Part shown: in pieces, positions 36,806 to 47,491 of the stretch
Layout: the number at the start of each line of letters is the position of its first letter
How positions within the stretch are numbered: the first letter of the stretch is position 1
Assembly (NCBI GenBank): GCA_047495785.1
Contig: JBLDXI010000012.1
Span: forward strand, 620,001 to 684,000
Direction of reading: 5' to 3'
DNA length: 64,000 bases
DNA from: Lepidodermella squamata
Taxonomy: Eukaryota > Gastrotricha
Position numbers and translations under genes: made by a program
Notes under the pieces: model-generated
What the model was told of the DNA's origin: nothing
The model's input: the letters and a program-made list of their open reading frames with translations, nothing else
Databases searched by the model: none

Positions 36806-37477
36806 TCACAATTCTTTGTCACGAATAAACCGATTTCCTTCGGAATGAATTCCACGATAAACATAGCGACAAGGCCGATATGCTGCTGATTCGGGCATTG
36901 TGCCCGATACTTTCGGAAGAGGAGTGAATGCCGTTGCATTATCTTGAGCAGGGGCATCAGCATCGGTTGGAAGTATGCGAATGCGGCGCAAGAAAGGCCC
37001 GTGCCTCTGGGCTTCTCTTCGTTCTTTGGCAGATATCTGCTTAGAGTCCAAAAAGCGTAACTTCGGAAGACGATATATGACGTAGTAACGATAGCGACGA
37101 TAGTCATCTTCTGTATTTTCCAAATCCGTTAATTGATCCGGACAACATGGATTGCCAAGACAACTCAGATAGTTCAGCGATGGCATTAATCGTTCCAGCG
37201 AAGAAAGGAAATTTTCCAGCTCCGATATTTTGTTATTATTGACAGAGAGCAGTCGCACTTTCTGAAACTGATCCAGCAGCGAAACATCGGATATATTGTT
37301 GTTATCCAGTATAAGTTCCTCCACTTCCGGGAAGTTACCGAGCCCCGTAAATGAAGATATTGAGTTGAAAGACAAATCAAGACTGCGAATTTGGTCGGCA
37401 GCGACGTCCGAGAAGAACGAAGCTTCGGGAATGACTTCAAGATTCTGATTAACAGCTGAAACTGAGTGCATTTCCAT
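36806..37477 (-). CDS. LRMDA: LRMDA-like leucine-rich-repeat protein
   Basis: Single exon, 223 residues. LRR units include IRSLDLSFNSISSF, VEELILDNNNISDV and VRLLSVNNNKISEL, then LNYLSCLGNPCCPDQL. The cap region follows (YRRYRYYVIYRLPKLRFLD), and the C-terminus ends SEGNRFIRDKEL. The end and cap match leucine-rich melanocyte differentiation-associated protein (LRMDA/C10orf11). In vertebrates LRMDA binds active RAB32/38 and serves melanosome biogenesis; in an invertebrate a general Rab32 lysosome-related-organelle role is more likely. Start chosen at 37477, 20 bases after an acceptor-like TTTTAG. It is the first gene of the same-strand cluster LRMDA, PHB2, PIGA. Confidence 0.85.
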   Translation of the reverse strand: MEMHSVSAVNQNLEVIPEASFFSDVAADQIRSLDLSFNSISSFTGLGNFPEVEELILDNNNISDVSLLDQFQKVRLLSVNNNKISELENFLSSLERLMPSLNYLSCLGNPCCPDQLTDLENTEDDYRRYRYYVIYRLPKLRFLDSKQISAKERREAQRHGPFLRRIRILPTDADAPAQDNATAFTPLPKVSGTMPESAAYRPCRYVYRGIHSEGNRFIRDKEL

Positions 37478-37598
37478 TTTCAATTGAGAAAATAAGCCTA
37501 AAACAACAAGTTAATAGGGGAAATATATTTCCATCTCGATAGCGATTTGACGCGAAATCGAGTCACACGAAATTTGGCAAAATCATGAAATGCACTTA

Positions 37599-37777
37599 CA
37601 GGGGGCCAAAAAATTCCGCAGAGCGGGAATTCGCTGCGCATCAATTTAATGAGGAGTTTTAAGAAGTTGAAGAATTTCAAGCATTCTTTTGCCAATGGAA
37701 CTCCTCAATTTCTTGAAACTCCTCATTAAATTGATGCGCAGCGAATTCCCGCTCTGCGGAATTTTTTGGCCACCCTG
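37599..37777. mobile_element. Mariner/Tc1-type MITE, near-perfect hairpin
   Basis: A 179-bp element whose arms of about 68 bp are inverted copies with very few mismatches; the ends read CAGGG...CCCTG. It is flanked on both sides by TA (37597-37598 and 37778-37779), the target duplication expected of Tc1/mariner transposases. It has no coding capacity, so it is non-autonomous. It lies just upstream of LRMDA, in intergenic sequence. Confidence 0.85.
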
Positions 37778-37779
37778 TA

Positions 37780-39070
37780 GGCTGAGATCGCGGTACAACA
37801 TAATGCATAATGTGCAATTAACCAACGAAATTTACAGCCAAGTTCCAAGTTAATAAGTGAAACATGAGAGGTAGAATTACCAAGATTCGGGTAAGCAAGG
37901 CGACAAAGGAAACCGCCAAATTATTGGCGACCCGTCGCGGGATATCGCCATATCCCCTCAACATTGGTATCTGACATCAACGATACCAGTTGCGAAATTC
38001 GATAAAATGCCATGGCACCCTAATATTATCTATACAGAATTGAACCATCGAGGCACCCGCATCAGCTTTCAGCGCTTCGTTTTTGCCAATGAGGCACCCC
38101 GGGAATGTTTTCAGTCGCGACTTCAAGAAGTAAAACATCAGACATAAGACCTGACTCGCTGGGGAAAGGTACCGCGGCCCGTGGGCGAGCTGGCGACAGG
38201 GATTCACAAAGGATTTGCAAAGGATTCGCAAAACTGACATAGTTTCAGGTGTAGCGAGGCCCAAAATACGCAGAGAAGCGGTGCCAAGACAAACATCAAA
38301 TTGAGTGTCAATTGACGGTATTTTGTGTTTCTGAATATGTTCCACCTGAAATAGCCTCAAGAGTCTACAAAATGAAATTCACTGATATTCATTGCCAGCA
38401 AATTTCCAGAGAGCAAAAGCTCGGAGCCATTACCGATCGAGGAACCCAAGGATCAGGGCCCACCGCGCTGTCTCTGGACGCAATCGCAGCGGCTACCACA
38501 CCTCTATTATCGTGAAGGTATGTTTTACGTTGAATTAATGTCAGCAGTCTATAGTCTATTATCAAACAGGCGCAGATGAGCGCAGGTGTTTTTTCTTGGC
38601 GTCGAGACAAGGTGCTCTTCCGCCCTCTCGTCTTCCATCCCTCATCCCTTGTCCTATAGGAGAAGCACTTGAGCGCTAAGTGGGAATCGCGTCACGTGTC
38701 ACGTGGGTAAATTTTGAGAATACTATTTTGTTTTGGAAAAGCTGACGGAGGATATTTTTCAGGTTGCATTTCTTAATATCGGTCAGGTTTATGAATCGAT
38801 CCGGCGCTCAATCGCCGACTGCGGTTAGGTGATGACGACGCGAAAACCTGACAGGTTTGTTCCTGTCCCCTGAACAGGTTTCTTGACTCTGGAATACTGT
38901 GCGCTCTAGTGACGTGGCGAGTTACGAATGTTAATCAATTATCAAACGGAGGATGGTTTTTATTATCATTGATTTTCCCTTACATTGCTCCGTAGAAATG
39001 ATTGTTTATTGTTTGCTTTCTTGTGCATGCTGGTATTTAGAATTTAAGCTCATTTTTACTGCCATTCAAT
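37780..39070. other. Intergenic region upstream of GCSH
   Basis: About 1.3 kb. A 384-base minus-strand open frame (37977-38360) shows no recognisable domain. GCSH regulatory sequence, including two E-boxes (38693-38705), lies at the right end. An acceptor-like GGTATTTAG ends at 39040. Confidence 0.45.
38693..38705. promoter_or_regulatory. Two overlapping-spaced CACGTG E-boxes
   Basis: The sequence GTCACGTGTCACGTGGG carries CACGTG at 38693-38698 and again at 38700-38705. This is the core of bHLH-Zip sites (Myc/Max, USF, TFE/MITF). It lies about 365 bases before the GCSH ATG and could serve GCSH and TM9SF2. Confidence 0.5.
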
Positions 39071-39538
39071 ATGATTTCCACGTTCGCTAAGCGGTCAGTC
39101 ACTGCAATTCAACAAGTCAGCAAGATATATTCAGTAAAAGCTCTGTATTCGTCGGCAGCGGGTAAGAGGTTGTACTCGAAAGAGCATGAATGGGTTTTGG
39201 TGTCTGGATCAACTGGAACTGTTGGAATTTCGGATCATGCCCAAAAAGCGCTCGGTGACGTTGTTTTTGTAGAGTTGCCTGAGGTTGGCACCAAGTTGGC
39301 TATCAATGATAAAAGTGGCGCCGTTGAAAGTGTCAAAGCTGTTAGTGATGTCTACTCGCCTGTGTCGGGTACTGTCTCCGCGGTGAATGAAGCTCTGAAA
39401 ACGTCCCCTGGCTTGATAAACAAATCCTGTTACACCGATGGATGGCTCTACAAAGTGAATATCAGCGATTCATCGGAGCTTGAACAACTAATGGACGATG
39501 CCAAGTACGACGAATTTTTGAAGAGTGCAGACAGTTGA
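39071..39538 (+). CDS. GCSH: Glycine cleavage system H protein, mitochondrial
   Basis: Intronless, 155 residues. A basic, Ser/Ala-rich mitochondrial targeting peptide precedes the mature start near YSKEHEWV. The lipoyl domain is complete: GTVGISDHAQKALGDVVFVE, then GAVESVKAVSDVYSPVSG with the lipoylated lysine (VKAVSD), then GWLYKV. The H protein shuttles the aminomethyl group between the P, T and L proteins, and in animals is also the lipoyl relay to 2-oxoacid dehydrogenases. It is followed 276 bp later by TM9SF2 on the same strand. Confidence 0.96.
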   Translation: MISTFAKRSVTAIQQVSKIYSVKALYSSAAGKRLYSKEHEWVLVSGSTGTVGISDHAQKALGDVVFVELPEVGTKLAINDKSGAVESVKAVSDVYSPVSGTVSAVNEALKTSPGLINKSCYTDGWLYKVNISDSSELEQLMDDAKYDEFLKSADS

Positions 39539-39814
39539 TCTGCTGCAATGCTCATCCTTGCAACCGGGCCCTTGGAATTTTTTGTTAACCTAATACAGCC
39601 TTGATAGTATTGTTGCCAAATATTTTTATTTGATTTCTCGAAACACTACATTGCTTTCCTTTGCTACTTGGTGATGGTGCGATAAATCGCGTATAAATGA
39701 TGATGACGAATTTACATTATCAATGCATAAATGACCCCACCCTGCTCCGTTTAGATTAACTCTTTTTATATAAATCATTATTCTTCATCTTTGTGCTATT
39801 TAGATTATTTAAGT

Positions 39815-41933
39815 ATGCGGGTTGAGTTGATACTTGCAATTGGAATAACATGCTTGCTTGGGAAGTCATCTGCGTTCTATCTTCCCGGCGTTGCTCCTAA
39901 AAGTTTCTGCGAAACAGCAAGCGATAATTGTCAGAATGAGATTAACATCCTCGTAAATCGACTTGAATCGATAGATTCAGCTCTTCCGTATGAGTATGCC
40001 AGCTTCGATTTTTGTCCGGCGAAGCCAAGTGTTGTGATGCCGGCCGAAAATCTGGGTCAGATTTTATTCGGAGAGAGAATTGAGCCGTCTGGTTATAACG
40101 TGAGTGTTGAATCAAAGCTATATTTTCATGCCTACTGTTATTATCTATTTCAGTTCAATTTTCGTAACAACAGCTTGAAGTGTGCGAACGTTTGCACAAA
40201 GACGTACAAGGCAACAGGTAAAGACAACGCAGCAACGAAGCTTTCATTCTTAAAGCATGCGATTGCGCTGAATTATCATCACGAATGGATCGTTGACAAC
40301 ATGCCCGTAGCTTTCTGCTACAACACGAAAGCAGGCGATGAGGAGGACAAAATCTGCGACCCTACTTTCCCTCTTGGTTGCTTCATCAAGAAGGCCGGTC
40401 TCACTTCAACTTCCGACACATGCAGCTTCTTGCTTGACGGTATCGAACAGAAAGACAACACGTACTACGTTTTCAATCACGTTGACATCGAAATTGGTTA
40501 TCATCATCCTGATGTGGCCCACCCTGAGCTTGGCGCTCGACTTGTTTCAGCCCAAGTTCGCCCCCGCAGTCTTGACTGTGCCGGTGCCACCAAAGGACCT
40601 GTTGCAATTCCTGGCGATAAAGAAGTCGATATCACAATCCCTTACACCTTTTCAGTTACGTTCAAGGAAACTGATGTCCGCTGGTCGTCTCGTTGGGATT
40701 ATTTGTTGAACGCGACTTCATCGATGACGAACATCCAATGGTTTAGCATTCTCAATGCCTCTGTCATCATTTTGTTCCTGTCTGGCATGGTTGCTATGAT
40801 CTTGATGCGCACTGTTCATCGTGATATCATGCGGTACAACCAGCAAGACGCGGAAGAAATGCAAGAAGAGTTTGGTTGGAAATTGGTCCACGGCGACGTT
40901 TTCCGTCCTCCTCAGAAGGCAATGCTTCTTGCAGTATTTGTTGGTAACGGTGTTCAGTTGCTTGTCATGACCTTGATTACTCTCATCTTTGCGGCTCTTG
41001 GATTTTTGTCGCCTGCAAACCGAGGAGCACTCGGTATTTGCGCCCTTGTCGTGTACCTTCTTCTCGGCTGCCCGGCTGGTTACGTTTCTAGTCGTCTTTA
41101 TCGTATGTTCGGCGGCGAGAGATGGTGGTCAAACCTGTGCCTTACCGTGTTTTTGTGCCCCGGAGTCTTGTTCTTAATCTTCTTCATTCTCAACATTGTC
41201 TTGTGGGTAGAGGGCAGCTCAGCTGCTGCTCCTTTCTGGTTGATTATCGTCCTGTTGGTGTTCTGGTTTTTCATCCAGGCCCCGCTCTCGTTCTTCGGCG
41301 CCTATTTTGGTTTCCGGAAAAAGACAATCCGCCAACCAGTTCGTACTAATCAAATTCCTCGCCAGATCCCACCTCAGCCCTGCTACACCCGCCCTCTGCC
41401 TTCTATTTTCATGGGCGGCATTCTCTCTTTCGGCTGTATCTTTATCCAGCTCTATTTCATTCTCAACAGCCTTTGGTAAGTTAACTGCCGATTCCTTTAA
41501 AACGGATTTCTAAAATTTGATAATTACAGGGGTCACCATCTATATTACATGTTCGGCTTTTTGATGTTGGTTTTCGTCATTTTGATCGTCACTGCCTGTG
41601 AATCTACAATCTTGCTGTGTTACTTCCATCTCTGTGCAGAGGTTTGTTCAATTTGTTGACTGATACATGAATTTAAGACGGTTTTGTTTGCAGGATTATC
41701 GCTGGTGGTGGCGCGCTTTCCTCTCGGGTGGCTGCACCGCTCTGTACTTCATGATCTACTGCATTCACTACTACGTCTACAAGACGGAAATGGTGGGAGC
41801 ACTAAACGCAGTCATCTATTTCGGCTATTCGACAGTTATGGCCGTTATCTGTTTCTTGATCACCGGCACTGTTGGCTTCTTGTCGTGCTTCTGGTTCGTC
41901 CGCAAGATCTACAGCGTCATCCGTGTCGACTAG
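39815..41933 (+). CDS. TM9SF2: TM9SF2-type nonaspanin
   Basis: Exons 39815-40099, 40154-41475, 41530-41641 and 41694-41933 give 652 residues (human TM9SF2 663). A signal peptide ([20 protein letters not shown]) is followed by the luminal domain ([39 protein letters not shown]) and nine membrane helices. Hallmarks are [35 protein letters not shown] and the KxD-type C-terminus YSVIRVD, which serves COPI/Golgi retention. The 54-bp first intron (40100-40153, GTGAGT...TTTCAG) has no in-frame stop and its length is divisible by three, so an unspliced transcript would insert 18 residues; family alignment shows it is intron. The start is MRVEL, because an acceptor AG at 39802-39803 lies 11 bases before that ATG. 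Confidence 0.96.
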
Positions 41934-42927
41934 ATGCCTCGTGACGATAGGCTCACATCGACGGATATAAAAACGGAACTATCGCAAAGCAAAATTGATA
42001 CCGTGATAGACTTCGTATCCATGTGTAATAATATTTAACCTAGGTGAATTTTTTGAAAGAAAAGAAATCTTGTCGAAATGGACGGTGTGTTGAAGCTGAA
42101 AATCAGACGTTGAGACTGCTTATATATTATATTGTTACAAATTGATAATGGCCGATTAACTTGAAAAGCAAAATTCGTGTTGTGCATCTTTTGTAACACA
42201 ATAGCGACGTTTAGCTGCGCGGTGAAAATGCCAATTTCTTGTAGTAGTTGATATGTGGCTCATTCTGTGAAAGCAATTGCTTGCGAAGCGATCATAATAT
42301 TGTAAGTTGAAACTTTGGTCTCACGGGCTTTTTATCACTCGTTCATTACAATCGGAGATCAGAAATGACGCTCCCCTCTGAACAAGACATTTGTCACTAT
42401 GCATTCCAATTATATTTAATGGCGGAAATAAGTTTGTCATCTTCTAATCATATTTATTTACGATTCTAGGGAATCGGTTCATTTTTGTAAAAGCAGACAG
42501 GAACTCTACTCACCCGTGTAAAATATTTTGTTTGGCCTGATTTTCATTGGTTTTTCGCGGTCTCTTTCAGACCTATTGTTGAGGTTGAGTTGATGACTAC
42601 TTTATAGCGGACGAATGATCAACAAATGGTTGTCATGCATACGAGCCTTACTTACGTTGAACATCTAACTTGGTTGCTGTTACGTGCAAGTCTCTTTTTT
42701 TCCTCATCGTTCGCTGAATACTTGCAGATGGAATGAATATAAGCCACTAATATTTATTGTCGAGCTACCTTCACTATGTAACGACTATATTATTGTCCAT
42801 ATCATTATAAATATATATATTATATAACGTTATGCACGTTAAAAAGAGATCCTTGTGAGCTTGGAGTAAAGTGTTTCAGTTGAACATTAAATCTGAAAGA
42901 AAATATTTTGCCGCTAGAATTTTAACG
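41934..42927. other. TM9SF2 3' region and aprataxin leader
   Basis: About 1 kb of AT-rich sequence with no supported gene. An acceptor-like GTGTTTCAG ends at 42879, 48 bases before the aprataxin ATG. Confidence 0.5.
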
Positions 42928-43765
42928 ATGCCCAAGGAGTTATCTAACATTGCGAAAATGGCAAGCAATGCGGCATCTAAAGCCAAGCCTTATTCGAAGC
43001 CGAATTTTTTAAGCTTGAAGTCGAGCATGAGCTTATCGATGATCGATGATGATGAAGTAGTGGCTATTCGTGACAAATACTCTAAGGTATTGATCGATGA
43101 CTAATTAATTATTCATATCAAAGAAATGCCCTATTTTTTGAGGCGAAATATCACTTTTTAATACTACCTAAAGCACATCACAATCATGATGTTCTGAATA
43201 GCGTGACGGCTCTTACTGGTAACCACGTGGCGTTATTGGAACACATGATCAAAGTCGCAGATACACTGATGGCAAAGTTGAGATTTCCGGATGATATTTG
43301 CTTTAAACTACGGTGGATGTTTTTAGGGAGGCTCCTGGCGTTAAATATCAAACTGGGTTTCACTCAATTCCTAGCATGACGTAAAGTTAACGCGAATTCA
43401 CCGAATTTGAAGTATAAATATAATTTTGAAGGCCGCTCCACATGCATGTGATAAGCACCGACTTCGAATCGGAATGTTTGAAAAACAAGAAGCATTGGAA
43501 TACATTTTCGTCAGAATTCTTCCTCATGGCTGAAGGTATGTGCTTCTGTTAATTCAAACTCCGAATTCAACAAAATATTCCAGATGTCTTGAAGAAGTTG
43601 AAAGCTGATGGTAAAATTGTTGTTGATCGCGCGAAAGCCGAGGAATTGGAGAAACAAAGCCTTCGATGTCGTTGGTGTGGCGGTATCGAAATCAAGAATA
43701 TTCCTGAACTGAAAAAGCATCTAGCTACGTCAAAGCACAAAAATAATGTTGCTGCTAGTCATTAA
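42928..43765 (+). CDS. APTX: Aprataxin (HIT domain plus C-terminal zinc finger, no FHA)
   Basis: Five exons, 42928-43086, 43143-43276, 43327-43380, 43432-43535 and 43584-43765, join in phase into 210 residues. The HIT domain reads [50 protein letters not shown] and [15 protein letters not shown]. The C-terminal zinc finger is CRWCGG-x10-HLATSKH. Aprataxin removes AMP from abortive 5'-adenylated DNA ligation ends. The nucleophilic middle histidine of the HIT motif is present; the first histidine position of HxHxH is proline. The human N-terminal FHA domain is absent; a basic 35-residue stretch takes its place. All exons are small, so single-frame reading misses the gene. Poly(A) signal at 43796. 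Confidence 0.92.
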
Positions 43766-43795
43766 CACAATCTCACTTGTTGTTTTCTATCTCTG

Positions 43796-43801
43796 AATAA
43801 A
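43796..43801 (+). terminator. AATAAA poly(A) signal of aprataxin
   Basis: Canonical hexamer 31 bases after the aprataxin stop codon. Confidence 0.75.
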
Positions 43802-44249
43802 AAATTGGAATACGACTTTCTGGGAATGACCGAATCCACCTGCAATTTATGCTGATTCGCTATTTCAGGCAGTGCATTTTAACGCACTTTTTGACGCTTA
43901 GCGATGAAACCAACGAAGCTGTACCCTTTTCAGCGTCACGTGATTTTTCCCGTCAAAGAATTCCTTACAGTTTTCAAACTAAAACTATGCGGTCATCGTC
44001 AGCGTATGTTTCATCAAAAGAATCTGGCTGGATGTTTATATTTATAAGGCATGATTGAAAATTACCAGGAAATATAAAACATATTAGGATCCAATGCTCT
44101 TCTTGCAGACGGTATCAAATCCTTCATGACGTCCATTAGCTGGCGTTATAAAAAATCCAAAAAGAAAATATGAAGCATCATGGCACCAATTTATTTAGTT
44201 TCATTAAAAAAAAGTTTTATAGAGGGGCAACTCTATAGGCACTGAGGTG
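43802..44249. other. Convergent spacer between aprataxin (+) and MRPL44 (-)
   Basis: Short AT-rich spacer. One E-box-type GTCACGTGAT lies at 43935-43944. No gene seen. Confidence 0.45.
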
Positions 44250-45639
44250 TTAGCGTTCTTGACTAGCCAGTTTTTCAACGAGCCCACTCTTCCGCGCCTC
44301 TCGTCCGAACTCGAACGGTGCGCGCCACTCATGGGTACCAAACAACCGGTAGAGAGCATCCAACGCAGCCATTTGCTCTGCAATAAGCGTTGTTTCGCCG
44401 CCACCTTGTCCCAGTAGTTGTTTGGTACTGGAATCGTATATTCCGATTTTATAAGCAGCCAGAGGCGTGGAAACGCCTGTTTGCCAAATAATGCGCGGTT
44501 CGGGCTCACCACTTGAGCCAGCACCTCCTTTTTCAGCGGGCTTTTTCATAGTTTCAGCCAACAGTCCCATTGGATTAGTGATTTTCCAGAACTGATTAAT
44601 GTCGCGTCCGGAAAGTTGAGTCACAACAAAATCATGGATGAACAAATAGGCTTGTTTTGCACCCTGTCAAAACATGTTCCAAGGTGATTGATGATTAACC
44701 TAAAAAACAATTACCTGGTCACGCTCCAATCCACCGATTAGGGCCTTGAGCACGTTTGCAAAGACTTTGACCGCGGGCGGGAATTCCTGGGAAACAATAA
44801 TGTATGAAAAAACTGGTTTCTAATGGGCAAAACTCACGGTAGATAGGATCAGGTCAGCGGTGCCCATATTTTTGCTTACGTAACCAAGCAAGTCATCAGA
44901 TACCAAGAAATCGCACACGGCCCTAAATAGCGGAATATACAAAGTATGCAACCAATCCTAATGACTTTCGTGAACTCACTTTACCCCTGCGGCCGGGTAC
45001 GCAGGAAGAGAGTGACGAAGAAAAGCCGTGATGTAGGTGCGGCATAGCTGTTCACCTAGAGCAAAGGCAAAATTCAGGTTAAGTATCCCCATCATCAGGC
45101 GGTAGAATACCTTTCACGGCTAGTTCAACATTATTGACGACCGATGGTTCTGTACGAGATGCGATGGCATCCTCGGATTCATTGGATTTTGAAGCAAGTT
45201 TCGCTCGTCTAGCAGCCTCGGCTTCTGCGTAAGCTCTTGAAAAGTGAGAAATATTTAGATGAGGCGAGCTACAAAATTAGAACACAAACTTCTCCGTGAA
45301 AGCCTCAATCATCGTCTCCCTCGTCCATTCTTCATTCATTCTCTTAGAAAATGCGAACAGTTCTGCGTCATAGTTCCAATTCGGCAGTTCACTTCGATGC
45401 TTCGGCTTCTCAGGGCCAACCTCCTCGCGCCTGCGCCACAATTCGAAAAGCACTGGAATGTGGTGGCGACTATGCCTGAATTTGCTGCGCAAAACCGCAG
45501 GTGTCGTTGAAAAATTGAACTTCAGTTGAGCAGTAAATGGCTGGGTTGTAGATTGAGCAGCAGTATTTGATGTTGGGACTATCGGGCTGGCAGCTAACCG
45601 TGCGAGACCGGCTAATTTCGTAAGATCACGGCGAAGCAT
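44250..45639 (-). CDS. MRPL44: Mitochondrial ribosomal protein mL44
   Basis: Exons in transcript order are 45639-45290, 45235-45111, 45055-44980, 44922-44838, 44786-44715 and 44663-44250, giving 373 residues (human 332). The protein has an N-terminal mitochondrial targeting region, then HRSELPNWNYDAELFAFSKR and the RNase III-like fold (FPPAVKVFANVLKALIGGLE, FIHDFVVTQLSGRDINQFWK, NPMGLLAE). A double-stranded-RNA-binding domain follows (IGIYDSSTKQLLGQGGGETT, AEQMAALDALYRLFG). The order and motifs match mL44 of the mitochondrial large subunit. The first donor (GAA/GTTTGT) is my choice on phase and similarity. The ATG lies just 59 bp after the stop of the upstream ethanolamine kinase gene, leaving no room for an independent promoter. 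Confidence 0.92.
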
Positions 45640-45698
45640 TATCAAAAGTTAATAATACGAACTAAGCCCTTTACGATAAATTCATTTCATTTCACTGA

Positions 45699-47042
45699 TC
45701 AAACGACGAAATTAAAAACATTCTCTTTTCGCTTGAAATATTCAGCTAAACGGCAGCAACCGTAACCGATAAAATCATACTCGGTTTGTATCTGCTGCGA
45801 CTGAATTAAAACAACTAGAGCCCAGAATAAGTGAGAAATCAGAGCCGCTTTTTGAACAATAACATAGTAATCAGCGGCCAATTTTTCCAGCTGGAGATCG
45901 GGCATCGATTTGGTTGAATTTCGATGCTTCAAGTAATGTTTAATCCATTTCAATTGGTACTCCCGCGATGGGTATTTGTTATAGTCGATATCCTTAATCG
46001 GCTCAACACCTAAAGAAACAGTGAACTTTATGATTGTTTTGAAAAATGGACAAACCAGCGAATTCATTGAAAAAGTTTCCGATATCGAAGGCTGGGTAAT
46101 TCAAGTCCGCGTATTCAAAATCGATAAATAGGAAAGATGCTGAAAATTAACAGGTAACATGATCAAGAAAGATTATTCTCAAGACAAATATCTCCTAACT
46201 TTTCTGTTCGTCCACAAAAACCATGTTGGTGAAAAGCAAATCGTTATGACACAAAGTCAATGCGTTTGCTTGGTGATTCTTGTAAGCATCAAAATTTGAT
46301 TGGAGCGCGTCAATTTCTGCATTTAAAGAAGACACACTTCCGTACGCCGAGCTGACTCTGTAAGGCATTGTTACGTTTCTTGTTTATGATTTATGTAAGG
46401 TACTGCTACCGGTCATTTTCGAAAATGTGAGGCAGTTGATCCTCCATAAACTTCACCAACTCCCTCATTTTGGTCCAAATAAACGAAGACTCCGAATGCC
46501 GAAAGCAAGGGTTGCTTTTTTCCAAGGGAATGTTATGAAGCTGAGCCATTTTCTCGGCAACCAATCTGGTCGATTAAAAGAATAAGGTATGGATACTTCA
46601 ATAACATCAAACTGACAGTGAATTGTCCATAGAATTCAAAACCCATTCCCGACACATGGGCTCCCCTTCAACGAACTTGTAGCAAATACCATTTTTAAAC
46701 CGGCAGATTATTCTTGGGGCCAATCCATAAGAAGCCAAAATTTCATGCACGTTCAGCTCTTTCTCACGATCCGTTAAACCAGCAGCTCGAAAAATTCTCA
46801 ATACGTACTGCGAGGATCCGATCTGCCAGCTGAGAACATGGTTAGCAAAGCCACCCGCCAAAGTCTTCAAACAATATTAATGTGTTGTCAGAAATTTCTA
46901 CCTGTACCTTTAAAACCCATGACAAATTTCCAATGTCATGATCACTGCCAACTAGAAATGCTGCCAGCTGCTTCAAAGCATCACTCTTAGCAGTCAAATT
47001 ATCGGGATCAAGTAATAAATTTGAGATCACGCCGTTCATCAT
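45699..47042 (-). CDS. Ethanolamine/choline kinase, copy 2
   Basis: Exons in transcript order are 47042-46908, 46864-46617, 46565-46410, 46357-46200, 46139-46056 and 46009-45699, giving 363 residues. Features: LAGGFANHVLSW (ATP loop), YVLRIFRAAGLTDREKE, GICYKFVEGEPM, the Brenner kinase motif LTLCHNDLLFTNMVF (catalytic Asp) and FLFIDFEYADLNYPAFDIGN (metal-binding Asp). The CHNDLL form is that of ethanolamine kinases (ETNK/easily shocked) rather than choline kinases (CHND plus QEGN). It would make phosphoethanolamine, the first step of the CDP-ethanolamine route to phosphatidylethanolamine. The 43-bp first intron with a weak acceptor (GTTTGAAG) is unusually short. It lies tandem to copy 1 on the same strand and immediately before MRPL44. 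Confidence 0.9.
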
Positions 47043-47491
47043 TGAATCTTAAATTTCTAAAACAGGACAACAGTGAAATGGAGTCGAAACTAATCCGTCA
47101 AAGTCCAAGTTGTTGATTAGGTATAGATCCAATCCAATGGCAGTCTTTTTGTGAGGAAACCGATTTTTACCAATTTCAACATCATAACGATCTTCCTTCA
47201 TTTTAATTCGCGCATTATTAGAAGGCACATAGAAAATCATGACTTAGTAGCATCAGGGAGCCGGATCCATTTGACAACAAAATATCAGACAGTTGCACAT
47301 TGAGACATTGAGTTGATTAGGCTAATAAAATTTTTGAAGATAACAGAATTGGTTCAAAAAACCGCAAATCACAACTTTGCCTTCAAAAAATTTGATAATT
47401 AGAAGACTTTAAAATTAAGCAACTCCATAATACAATAGCCGAGCGATGGTTCAACTAAAATTGTGCATAGCCATTCAAAAAATATTGATCA
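47043..47491 (-). other. Spacer between the two kinase genes, with a 63-codon open frame
   Basis: Read on the minus strand, an acceptor TGTTTTAG lies 14 bases before the copy 2 ATG. A minus-strand open frame with an ATG (47049-47240, 63 codons, MIFYVPSNNARIK...) covers much of the spacer but overlaps that acceptor. It has no recognised domain. It may be chance or a short cistron. Confidence 0.35.

Noticed and set aside
37977-38360. 127-codon minus-strand frame
   Set aside because: No recognisable domain, no splice sites at its ends, no poly(A) signal and no acceptor before its ATG as seen for the real genes here.
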